15,096 nucleotides of DNA from Candidatus Sifarchaeum marinoarchaea (GTDB lineage Archaea > Asgardarchaeota > Sifarchaeia > Borrarchaeales > Borrarchaeaceae): contig JAECRW010000024.1 in assembly GCA_016294985.1 (NCBI GenBank), forward strand, positions 1-15,096. The letters run 5' to 3'. Shown here one piece after another: positions 5,800 through 12,367 of this stretch. The position numbers and the translations under genes are program-made. Below the pieces are notes generated by a model. That model searched no databases and had not been told where the DNA came from. It saw only the letters and a program-made list of their open reading frames with translations. Numbering within the stretch: the first letter of the stretch is position 1; the number at the start of each line of letters is the position of its first letter.

Positions 5800-6795
5800 A
5801 TGAATAAGCCTAGTGTCAATAAGCTTGCGTTAGATGTAGTTAAAAAAATGGATAAAAAATCTGAATTAATAAATGTAACATTTACTGAACTTAGCAACGG
5901 TGCAACCGTTATAGATTGCGGAATAGAGGCAAAAGGTGGACTTCTAGCTGGAAGGTATGTGACAGAGGTATGTCTTGGAGGATTAGGAAAAACTAATGTG
6001 ACAACAATGGATATAGAAGAGAACACTCTTCCAGCAATTACAGTTGTGACAGATAATCCTCCCATCGCGCTTTTAGCTTCTCAGTTGGCAGGATGGAAAG
6101 TCAAAGGAGCAGAGGGAAAAGTCTATGGATATGCCTCTGGACCAGCACGAGCCTCAGCTCTCAAACCTAAAAAACTATTACCAAATTATGAATTCTCTCA
6201 GTTAAATTATCACGACAAAGCTGATGTTGCGGTAGTCTTCTTAGAACCTATGAAAGAACGTCTGCCTGGAGAAGCTGAAGCTGAGTTCTTGGCAGAGAAA
6301 TGTGGAGTTTCAACAGACCAATGCTATATGGTTGTGGCTCCTACCAACAGCATGGCGGGCTCAGTACAAGTGAGTGGTAGAGTCGTTGAAATGGGAATCT
6401 ATAAGATGACTTCTTTAGGATATGATCCGGCGAAGGTCATGTATGGAGCTGGAACATCACCAATAGCTCCTGTAAACCCAGATGAACAAAAAGCAATGAG
6501 TCAGACAAATGACATGATACTCTACGGAGGCAAAACATTTTACGAAGTTAAAGATGATGAAAATGATGATCTAGAGACATTTGTCACAAAAATTCCATCA
6601 TCGGCATCAAAAGATTACGGTGAGCCCTTTTATGATGTTTTTAAGAAAGCCAATTTTGACTTCTTTAATGTCGACCCAGGACTTTTCAGTCCAGCAGCCG
6701 TTGTTCTATCAAGTCTTAGAACTGGTAAATCAGTTAGTGCAGGTAAGATAAATACAGCAGTCTTGCAGAAATCTCTTAATGTTAAGAGATTATAA
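5800..6795 (+). CDS. mch: Methenyltetrahydromethanopterin cyclohydrolase
   Basis: Mch interconverts N5-formyl-H4MPT and N5,N10-methenyl-H4MPT in the cytosol, directly after Ftr in the pathway. The 331-residue protein shows the family's blocks: SVNKLALDVV at the N-terminus, NGATVIDCGIEAKGG, GRYVTEVCLGGLG, YGYASGPARA, APTNSMAGSVQVSGRVVE (about residues 182-199), GAGTSPIAPV, and the C-terminal VLSSLRTGK-VSAGKIN. The start is taken at the ATG 4 nt after GGTGAT (5790-5795); upstream in-frame GTG and ATG codons at 5791 and 5794 lie within that site. It is co-transcribed with fwdC. A perfect 10-bp inverted repeat overlaps the last codons. Confidence 0.97.
   Translation: MNKPSVNKLALDVVKKMDKKSELINVTFTELSNGATVIDCGIEAKGGLLAGRYVTEVCLGGLGKTNVTTMDIEENTLPAITVVTDNPPIALLASQLAGWKVKGAEGKVYGYASGPARASALKPKKLLPNYEFSQLNYHDKADVAVVFLEPMKERLPGEAEAEFLAEKCGVSTDQCYMVVAPTNSMAGSVQVSGRVVEMGIYKMTSLGYDPAKVMYGAGTSPIAPVNPDEQKAMSQTNDMILYGGKTFYEVKDDENDDLETFVTKIPSSASKDYGEPFYDVFKKANFDFFNVDPGLFSPAAVVLSSLRTGKSVSAGKINTAVLQKSLNVKRL
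6770..6791 (+). repeat. Perfect inverted repeat at the mch 3' end
   Basis: AATCTCTTAA (6770-6779) and its exact complement TTAAGAGATT (6782-6791) are separated by only TG and end two bases before the mch stop. As RNA it would form about 8 base pairs with a 6-nt loop. A T-rich tract follows at 6831-6841. It may help end or protect the fwdC-mch transcript before the convergent purB gene; a DNA-binding site is the alternative. Confidence 0.5.
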
Positions 6796-6848
6796 CTAAA
6801 ATGCAGATTATTTCAGAGATTTAAATCATTCTTTTTTATTTCATGTCT

Positions 6849-8159
6849 CTAGGTATCTGCTAAGTCACTAATTTTTTCTTCCCAATAACTGGTGATTTCG
6901 TCTACCTGCTTTTTACATGTACCTGTATAGTCTTCAATAGTTTCAAGTAGATCTTTTGGCAGCAGATCGCTCAAAGGTTTATTTTCTTGTTGAGCTTTTA
7001 ATGTTAATTCGCGCACTTTATCATACGCATTTGGATCTCCCTGCAACGCAAATTGGATATAGGCCGGTTCTGCTAAGTAAAATGCCCGATTAAGTTTTAA
7101 GTTCTTTTTCATTCGATCTCTATCAACTTTCAGAGTTTTTATGACACGATTTAAACGATCGACTGAGTGAACAAATGCATTCAGAATTTCAGGGAGTATA
7201 TAACGCAAAGATGCAGAATCTCTTAGATCTCTTTGATGTTCAGATTCCATATTCAAAAAGGCAGTAATAATATGGGGCATGACTGCTCTATATTGAGAAA
7301 CAATATTTTCAAGATTGATAGGATTTCTTTTTTGGGGCATAGTTGAGGATCCCACTTGTTTTTTCTCAAAACTTTCTGCGACTTCTCCTATTTCACTTCG
7401 CTGGAGATGACGTAAATCATTTGCTAAATCCGCAATGGTTCCAAAAGCGATTATAACTTGGCATAAGTAATTCGTAAGTTCTTCTGGAGGTACGACTTGT
7501 GTGGTGATTGATGCTGCATTTAAACCCAATTCCTTCATGAAAATAGACTCTAGTTCATCAGGGTCATGGATTAAGCTGAAAGAGGCCTTACTGCCAACAG
7601 CACCACTTAATTTTCCTCTTAAGTCCTCGTTTGCATTCTTTACACGCATAATTGCATGCCCTATTCGATCTATATATACCGCAATTTCTTTTCCAAAAGT
7701 CGTTGGTTCAGCATGCTGTCCATGCGTACGTCCAATTTGGAGGGTATTTTTTTCTTCCCTTGCAAGTCTGATCAGTTCAAGTTCTAATGTGACTAACTTG
7801 GGAAGAACAACATTCTTTGTGGCATCTTTAGTGAGTAATGCGTGTGCTGTGTTTATAACATCATAAGACGTTAGACCAAGATGAATGTAGGGCTTCGCAG
7901 CATTTGATATTTTGTCTCTCAAAACTTCAACAAGTGCTCTAATATCATGTTTTAGAATTGCTTCTTTTTGCTTTACCTCATGAGCGGTAACAGTTTGAGT
8001 GGTTATTTCATCTGCGATTTCGTCTGGACAAACACCAATTTTATTTAAAGCGCGTACATACGCTTTTTCAACCTTTAATTTATATTCTAAAAAGCCCTCT
8101 TCTGAGAAAAAAGGAATTAATTCTTTGACAAGATATCTTTGATCTGTTGGGTGAATCAT
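6849..8159 (-). CDS. purB: Adenylosuccinate lyase
   Basis: PurB cleaves fumarate from SAICAR and from adenylosuccinate, in de novo purine synthesis and AMP formation; it acts as a cytosolic tetramer. The 436-residue length fits. Motifs of the fumarase/aspartase superfamily are present: KHDIRAL (residues 70-76), LTSYD (96-100), GRTHGQHAEPTTFG (143-156, catalytic His region) and the mobile-loop signature GSSTMPQKRNP (270-280) with the catalytic Ser. The loop reads TMPQKRNP, as in archaeal forms; bacterial PurB usually has a Y at the Q position. Argininosuccinate lyase is less likely from the ordering of motifs. GTGAT lies 3 nt before the ATG. It is a single gene, convergent with mch (53-base gap), and its link to the C1 genes may be the purine pathway's need for C1 units. 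Confidence 0.95.
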   Translation of the reverse strand: MIHPTDQRYLVKELIPFFSEEGFLEYKLKVEKAYVRALNKIGVCPDEIADEITTQTVTAHEVKQKEAILKHDIRALVEVLRDKISNAAKPYIHLGLTSYDVINTAHALLTKDATKNVVLPKLVTLELELIRLAREEKNTLQIGRTHGQHAEPTTFGKEIAVYIDRIGHAIMRVKNANEDLRGKLSGAVGSKASFSLIHDPDELESIFMKELGLNAASITTQVVPPEELTNYLCQVIIAFGTIADLANDLRHLQRSEIGEVAESFEKKQVGSSTMPQKRNPINLENIVSQYRAVMPHIITAFLNMESEHQRDLRDSASLRYILPEILNAFVHSVDRLNRVIKTLKVDRDRMKKNLKLNRAFYLAEPAYIQFALQGDPNAYDKVRELTLKAQQENKPLSDLLPKDLLETIEDYTGTCKKQVDEITSYWEEKISDLADT

Positions 8160-8192
8160 AATATCACATCTAAAAGTTGTTCAAAGCTTTCC

Positions 8193-8200
8193 ATATATAT
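8193..8200 (-). promoter_or_regulatory. TATA box of purB
   Basis: ATATATAT at 8193-8200 (minus strand) lies about 35-40 bases before the purB ATG, which would leave a short leader just containing the GTGAT ribosome-binding site. Confidence 0.5.
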
Positions 8201-8479
8201 TTTTCATACAATTTCAATACCGCAATTGAGCTTTTAACATTAGAAAAAGTCATACTGACTCCTAACATTAACCTCATTTGAACAGGATATAATAGAAAAT
8301 ATCAGTTTATAATCATTCTTTTTTGATTATCACGGACTTCCATTAGCATATCCTTGAAATAGAAATCTTTATACATTTTCTTTACTATTCCTCGATAGGG
8401 AAGCAGTATTTTTTAACTATAAAGTGTATATCTTTTTATTTTTAAGAATGGTTTATGCGGATTCCTTTTTGAGAAGGCT
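8201..8479. other. Intergenic region upstream of purB and of the Cys-rich ORF
   Basis: AT-rich, with no supported gene. The one clear structure is a perfect 7-bp inverted repeat, ATAATCA (8309-8315) and TGATTAT (8324-8330), with an 8-nt T-rich centre. It is more than 100 bases from either start codon, so its role is unclear. Confidence 0.45.
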
Positions 8480-8517
8480 TTTATAGTTAAAGATTACAAT
8501 ATATTATATCATTGTAA
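8480..8517 (+). promoter_or_regulatory. Promoter and operator-like palindrome of the Cys-rich ORF
   Basis: TTTATAG at 8480-8486 is a candidate TATA box. TTACAAT (8494-8500) and its exact complement ATTGTAA (8511-8517) flank a 10-nt AT-rich centre, placing the palindrome across the expected transcription start near 8510. That position suits a repressor. Confidence 0.45.
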
Positions 8518-8544
8518 ACTATGGGCATCGATTGTGTGATAAAA

Positions 8545-8670
8545 ATGAAACTTCCATGCAAAAATATGCCGGAAGAATTTTGCCTGAATGATATATGCAG
8601 TGAATGCTGTGAACTATTGCAAACTATAGAAGAAATTACAATTTCTGTCCCGCGAGTAGCAGTCGCGTAG
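8545..8670 (+). CDS. Cysteine-rich microprotein (41 aa), unknown function
   Basis: I do not recognise this gene. From the ATG at 8545, preceded by GTGAT with a 4-nt gap, the product has 41 residues and five Cys at 5, 13, 18, 21 and 22, ending in a C-x4-C-x2-C-C cluster (residues 13-22: CLNDICSECC). An in-frame ATG at 8521 would add eight residues and a sixth Cys but has no ribosome-binding site. The Cys spacing suits binding of zinc or an iron-sulfur cluster, or redox-active thiols. It stands alone with its own TATA box, a palindrome across the expected start, and a terminator-like hairpin downstream, all of which argue for a real gene. A hairpin (CGCGA, 7-nt loop, TCGCG, 8651-8667) overlaps its 3' end. 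Because the gene is so short, a non-coding RNA is a serious alternative. Confidence 0.5.
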   Translation: MKLPCKNMPEEFCLNDICSECCELLQTIEEITISVPRVAVA

Positions 8671-8705
8671 CATTTCTTAAACCAAAGTACATGGGGTATA
8701 GAGGG

Positions 8706-8746
8706 TGGCACCCCTAAAGTAGGGATGCCATAACTTTTTCTTTTTG
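8706..8746 (+). terminator. Hairpin and T-tract downstream of the Cys-rich ORF
   Basis: TGGCA-C-CCCTA (8706-8716) pairs with TAGGG-A-TGCCA (8720-8730) around an AAG loop, with one mismatch. It is followed by a T-rich run with two stretches of five Ts (8734-8745). This fits a T-tract terminator for the small transcript starting near 8510, or the 3' end of a small RNA of about 230 nt. Confidence 0.5.
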
Positions 8747-8780
8747 ATCGCTATTTTTGTGTAAGAAAACATTCATTATA

Positions 8781-9104
8781 TTATTGCTTTTTTAGAATTA
8801 GTTCATCTCCTGTTTTCTTCAATTGACCCCAGGCTTGCTCTATGTCTGAAATATCCGATTCATCTGTTAAGAGTGCAAAAAACTTTAGGAACTTCCCGAC
8901 TAGTGGATGGGCTATAAGAGTAAGGGTTTCATTCGTAATATTCACTTTGGCAATCATAGCTGATGAAACTTCTGTTGGAGTACCTAAAATATCTTTTACA
9001 ATCAATGTATCCCCATTTTGAAGTGCGTATACCACATCTTTTGCAATTTGTCGAGATGCTCCATCTTCACTCAGTAAAACTGAGAGTTCACACAAATAAT
9101 TCAC
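8781..9104 (-). CDS. CooT-like small nickel-site protein family member
   Basis: The first two-thirds of this 107-residue protein (LCELSVLLSEDGASRQIAKD, then VVYALQNGDTLIVKDILG and a V-x-N-I-x-N-E-T-L-T-L stretch) follows the layout of CooT/COG1532 proteins: a Cys next to the start, an L-S-E-D-G turn, then the beta-barrel strands. CooT binds Ni(II) through its N-terminal Cys and is linked to CO dehydrogenase maturation. The present protein has about 40 extra C-terminal residues (PLVGKFLKFFALLTDESDIS and onward). The ATG at 9104 sits only 3 nt after GAGGTGA. A TTG at 9095, which would put Cys at position 2 as in CooT, is 12 nt after it. Both starts are possible. No CO dehydrogenase gene is in the window, so the role stays tentative. 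Confidence 0.55.
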   Translation of the reverse strand: MNYLCELSVLLSEDGASRQIAKDVVYALQNGDTLIVKDILGTPTEVSSAMIAKVNITNETLTLIAHPLVGKFLKFFALLTDESDISDIEQAWGQLKKTGDELILKKQ

Positions 9105-9128
9105 CTCACTTAATTTCTTGCAATGAAT

Positions 9129-9160
9129 TTATTAAAGTAGGTTTTAAGTTATTACTTTAA
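9129..9160 (-). promoter_or_regulatory. Promoter of the CooT-like gene with an overlapping palindrome
   Basis: TTTAATAAAT at 9128-9137 (minus strand) is a TATA candidate. A perfect 8-bp inverted repeat, TTAAAGTA (9132-9139) and TACTTTAA (9153-9160), spaced by 13 nt, overlaps it, as expected for an operator that blocks or recruits the basal factors. Confidence 0.45.
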
Positions 9161-9208
9161 AGAAGAAGCAGAATACTAGTTCAAGTTACGCTGAAAAAAC
9201 TCGCAACG

Positions 9209-9245
9209 ATATATAGCAGGAAGATAATTTAAAGATTAACAGTGA
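9209..9245 (+). promoter_or_regulatory. Promoter/leader of the ATP-cone nuclease gene
   Basis: GATATATAG at 9209-9217 is a TATA candidate. The 19-base segment 9227-9245 (ATTTAAAGATTAACAGTGA) matches 12998-13016, upstream of hdrA, at 18 of 19 positions. The GTGAG at its end is the ribosome-binding site for the ATG at 9251. Confidence 0.45.
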
Positions 9246-9250
9246 GAAAT

Positions 9251-10084
9251 ATGGCATTTAAATATGTTACAAAAGCCGATGGATCAAAACAAGATTTTGA
9301 CAGAGAAAGAATTGTCAAAACTATCTTACGAGTAGGAGGAGGAGAGGTTGATCGAATTACGGCAGAAGAAATTGCTAGCGAGATTGAAAAAAGAAGTTAT
9401 GATGGCATATCAACCAAAAAAATCCTCGAAATGCTTTTTAATGAGTATTTAAAGCCATATAAATTGATCGTACCCTTTAGAAACAATTTGCGAAAATCTA
9501 TCTCTCTTCTCCGTTCAAAACCCGATTTTGAGATCTATATCCAGTTGTTATTGGAGCAGTTGGGTTATACAATCACGCCTAATTGTATTTGTCAAGGAAA
9601 ATGTGTGGAACATGAAATTGATGCCATTGCACGAAAAGGCACGGAAACAATACTAGTTGAAATCAAGCATCATAAAAATCATCATACCCCCACCGACTTG
9701 GATGTTTGCAGAAATACCCGTGCTGTATTTGAAGATTTAGTTGACGGCTACAACGACAGTAAAAATTCGCTACCCATAACATCCGCCATGATTGTTGGCA
9801 ATACGAAGTTCACGCGACACGCTGAAAGATATTGTAATTGCAGGGGAATTGAACTGCTTGCGTGGTACGATTTGGAATCAATAATCGAAGAGATGAAATT
9901 TTATCCGATTACTTTGCTTAAGGGCCTGGATATAAAAGAAAATCATAGATTAATCAAAGAAAACATGATCACATTACAACAATTAGTTGAATCTGATGGG
10001 AAGCAACTTGCAAAAAAACTTGATCTTAGTCAAGAGATCGTCGAAGACTGGATTTCAAAGTCAAAGAAAATACTTTCTGGCTAG
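9251..10084 (+). CDS. ATP-cone / Mrr-like nuclease / helix-hairpin-helix fusion
   Basis: Three modules are visible in 277 residues. The ATP-cone comes first (about 1-88: KYVTKADGSKQDFDRERIVKTI and onward), the nucleotide-sensing domain known from ribonucleotide reductases and NrdR. A PD-(D/E)xK-type restriction-endonuclease fold of the Mrr class follows (about 92-212), with the acidic D124 in EHEIDA and the E137-x-K139 pair in LVEIKHH. A short C-terminal segment (242-277: LQQLVESDGKQLAKKLDLS and onward) looks like a helix-hairpin-helix DNA-binding unit. Two Cys clusters, C-x-C-x3-C (112-118) and C-x-C (195-197), may bind metal. Inference: a nucleotide-gated DNA endonuclease in repair or defence. 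The start is the ATG 5 nt after GTGAG; an in-frame GTG at 9242 lies in that site. It is followed after 44 bases by the marker-8 gene, separated by a hairpin and T-run. Confidence 0.7.
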   Translation: MAFKYVTKADGSKQDFDRERIVKTILRVGGGEVDRITAEEIASEIEKRSYDGISTKKILEMLFNEYLKPYKLIVPFRNNLRKSISLLRSKPDFEIYIQLLLEQLGYTITPNCICQGKCVEHEIDAIARKGTETILVEIKHHKNHHTPTDLDVCRNTRAVFEDLVDGYNDSKNSLPITSAMIVGNTKFTRHAERYCNCRGIELLAWYDLESIIEEMKFYPITLLKGLDIKENHRLIKENMITLQQLVESDGKQLAKKLDLSQEIVEDWISKSKKILSG

Positions 10085-10085
10085 A

Positions 10086-10117
10086 AGTACGCATCGGAAA
10101 TAAACGTACTAATTTTT
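10086..10117 (+). terminator. Hairpin with T-run between the nuclease and marker-8 genes
   Basis: AGTACG (10086-10091) is mirrored by CGTACT (10105-10110) across a 13-nt loop, and five Ts follow at 10113-10117. This could end or weaken transcription from the nuclease gene. An operator in the marker-8 promoter is the alternative. Confidence 0.35.
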
Positions 10118-10128
10118 CTATAGGTTGT

Positions 10129-11004
10129 ATGATCCAAATGAGTGAAGATGAACATATAATTGAAGTAGCTAAAGCTAAAGTTGTCATAAAGAATGGGAAA
10201 GTGATAGATGTTGGAAAACCATTAGTGACTCATTGTCCTTTACGGCATGAATTTTATGGTGGAACAAAAGAGACTCCAGAGAGCATTCGTAAAAGTGTTG
10301 AATTAAAGATAGCTGAGTTTGGATTTTTTACAGAAAATAGAGTTCTGGAATATGAAGGGAGAGATGTGCCTTTCGGAGCATCAGAGATGTTGAGGGATTC
10401 AATGCACGAGAATTTGATAGATATGACAGTATGTGCGTGTGATGGTGCGGGAACTGTGTTAGTTAAGTCACCAGAACTAGTTCAGGGGATTGGTGCTCGA
10501 ATGACAGGATTGGTAAAGACATCACCGATTCCAGAGACAATAAATCAACTGGAGAATAAAGGTGGGACCGTATTAAATCCAAAGACAGCTGCAATAGACC
10601 AAGTGGAGGGCGTGAAAAGGGCATTCTCATTAGTTAATAAAGTTGCAGTAACTCTTGCTGGAATAGACGCTGAAAAAATTCCTTTACTCAGGAAAAATGA
10701 AAAACAATTTGAGGGTGAATTAACAATCCTAGCAGTTCACACGACGGGTATTTCCCTCCAACAAGCATCAATATTGGCAGATGGATGTGATCTCATCTGG
10801 GGATGCGCATCTAAAGCAATTCGAGACGTTATAGGTCCAAAAGCATTACTGCAAATTGGAGTGGGCATTCCAGTTTTTGCGTTAACTGAGCAAGGGAAAA
10901 ATATCATTGCCAACAGAATTGTAAGAATGGATACGCAATTGTTGGTTACACGATCACGGTTGCCAAAACTAGTTGAACACAAACAGCCAGATCCGTTGTT
11001 GTAA
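10129..11004 (+). CDS. Methanogenesis marker protein 8 (DUF2099 family)
   Basis: This 291-residue protein matches what is known of methanogenesis marker 8. It has an N-terminal V-x-I-x-x-G-K-V-x-D-V-G stretch (19-29), CPLRHEFYGG (36-45), ESIRKSVELKIAEFGF, DMTVCACDGAGTVLVKSPELVQGIGARMTGLV (99-129), SPIPETI, AAIDQVEGVKRA, an AVHTTGIS segment and a C-terminal IPVFALTEQGK. The family is universal or nearly so in methanogens and found in related archaea; its biochemical role has not been worked out as far as I know. No mcr gene is near. Starts at ATG 10129 or 10138 are both possible, since no strong ribosome-binding site is seen. It converges on fwdB with an 18-base gap. Confidence 0.85.
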   Translation: MIQMSEDEHIIEVAKAKVVIKNGKVIDVGKPLVTHCPLRHEFYGGTKETPESIRKSVELKIAEFGFFTENRVLEYEGRDVPFGASEMLRDSMHENLIDMTVCACDGAGTVLVKSPELVQGIGARMTGLVKTSPIPETINQLENKGGTVLNPKTAAIDQVEGVKRAFSLVNKVAVTLAGIDAEKIPLLRKNEKQFEGELTILAVHTTGISLQQASILADGCDLIWGCASKAIRDVIGPKALLQIGVGIPVFALTEQGKNIIANRIVRMDTQLLVTRSRLPKLVEHKQPDPLL

Positions 11005-11022
11005 TTAAAGAATCATTCAAAG

Positions 11023-12321
11023 TCATTTTGCTTCTTTTACGAGTTCTAACAATTTAGTCAGAATCATCTCATCAGATAGAATGCCATCTGGCGGAGAGAT
11101 AATATTTTTCATATAAAGAGGAACAGAATCCATTCGATAGGCGGTGCCGCTAACCTCGATTCCAGATAGTGCTACAGGGATGACGATTTTTGAAATTCGT
11201 GTTGTTGGTGTCATTTGACGATCCATCGTGATAACGGGAATCTCTTTTAAGTAAGAAGTCAATGAATATGGTAATGTAGAAACAGGATCAGCAGCAACAC
11301 ATAACATAGCATCAATTTCCTTTTGCTGCAATAACTCTACAGTTGTAGTCTCGCCTGGATTAAACATGGGATATTCTTTACGGAAATCTACTCCATAAGG
11401 AAAACCAGTTAGCCAACTACATACATGGTTAAATCCAATCATGTTATAGTGTCCGATCATGGGAATGGCAACGACCTTTGTAAATTGATTAAGTTCGGCA
11501 ACGAATGAAAGAAGGTTGGAAACATTGTGGTAGGTGCCTGCACTCATCAGCAAGCCTAATCCAAAAAAAATTGCACAGAAATCCGCTTCTTTAATTAATT
11601 CAAGCAGACGATTTACTTCTTTTAGGGTTACATTTGCTACAGTTTCAATGTCTGGACGATCTCCATTCACAAGAGAACGTAGTACGCTAATTAGTTCAAA
11701 ATCGCGATTAGGTTCGACTTCAAGAAAGCGATCAGTAATATTGGCAGTTCTTGTCTTACGGATATCGATGACGACAACCGTTCGCTCCTCTTTTCCAGCT
11801 TGTCTAAAAATGCCGCGAGGTACCGTTGTATAACGCGACATGTGTCGTGGGTGCGACTCTATAGGATTACTTCCCCAGTAGAGAATCACATCCGCTCTAT
11901 TCATAACCTCACCAAGAGTTGCAGTGCTCCATGAGTTCTCTAAGAGAGTCGAAAGCGAGACTCCGTGACAGAAGGATGACGTGCTATCAACGAGCCCCTT
12001 TAATTCTTTCGCAAGTTGAATGCCAATCCTTTGTGCTTCGCAGGTCGTGGCACTCCATCCATAGAGAAACGGAGATTCGGCGTTCAATAATATTTCTGCA
12101 GTTTTTGAAATTGCGGTATCTAAATCAACCTCTTTATTAGTTCCATTCATCTTTATTGTTGGCTTCAGGAGTCTATTAGCATTAATATCAAGAAATTTTG
12201 TGTTGCCTTTAGTGCAAGCATTATAGTTCGATACTATTACATTTTCCTTGAGATTTACTGTTATATCGTCACAAAGGACTCCACATCCAGGGCATATTAC
12301 ATCAGAGATCTCTTTTGACAA
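11023..12321 (-). CDS. fwdB: Formylmethanofuran dehydrogenase subunit B (catalytic, Mo/W)
   Basis: FwdB carries the bis-pterin tungsten or molybdenum site that interconverts CO2 and formate before condensation with methanofuran. The 432-residue length is usual. The N-terminal 4Fe-4S motif, C10-x2-C13-x3-C17 with C36, is intact. The active-site metal ligand is Cys in SSFCHG at residue 118, the same number as the known Cys118, so this is not a selenocysteine form. Further family blocks are TLGEVMNRADVILYWGSNP, ESHPRHMSRY and VVVIDIRKTRT. The start is TTG at 12321, preceded by GGGAGATGGG; no in-frame ATG lies nearby. It follows the iron-sulfur gene after 41 bases on the same strand. No FwdA or FwdD gene is in the window. 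Fmd (Mo) and Fwd (W) forms cannot be told apart here. Confidence 0.95.
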   Translation of the reverse strand: MSKEISDVICPGCGVLCDDITVNLKENVIVSNYNACTKGNTKFLDINANRLLKPTIKMNGTNKEVDLDTAISKTAEILLNAESPFLYGWSATTCEAQRIGIQLAKELKGLVDSTSSFCHGVSLSTLLENSWSTATLGEVMNRADVILYWGSNPIESHPRHMSRYTTVPRGIFRQAGKEERTVVVIDIRKTRTANITDRFLEVEPNRDFELISVLRSLVNGDRPDIETVANVTLKEVNRLLELIKEADFCAIFFGLGLLMSAGTYHNVSNLLSFVAELNQFTKVVAIPMIGHYNMIGFNHVCSWLTGFPYGVDFRKEYPMFNPGETTTVELLQQKEIDAMLCVAADPVSTLPYSLTSYLKEIPVITMDRQMTPTTRISKIVIPVALSGIEVSGTAYRMDSVPLYMKNIISPPDGILSDEMILTKLLELVKEAK

Positions 12322-12343
12322 ATTCCCATCTCCCTTGGTGAAT

Positions 12344-12367
12344 AATAATCCAAAAAACTGGATTATT
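12344..12367 (-). repeat. Inverted repeat between the iron-sulfur gene and fwdB
   Basis: AATAATCC (12344-12351) and GGATTATT (12360-12367) are perfect complements around an 8-nt loop that is T-rich on the transcribed strand. The repeat overlaps the stop of the iron-sulfur gene (12363-12365) and ends 22 bases before the fwdB TTG start. It may be a processing or attenuation element that sets the ratio of the two products. Confidence 0.45.

Noticed and set aside
7501..7866. Plus-strand frame opposite purB
   Set aside because: Antisense to conserved purB motifs; no ribosome-binding site of its own.
8487..8711. Minus-strand frame of 74 codons over the Cys-rich ORF
   Set aside because: No promoter or ribosome-binding site was found on that strand, whereas the plus-strand ORF has both plus a downstream terminator-like hairpin.
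11968..11970. Possible selenocysteine at the FwdB active site
   Set aside because: The codon for residue 118 is an ordinary Cys codon and the frame has no internal TGA.
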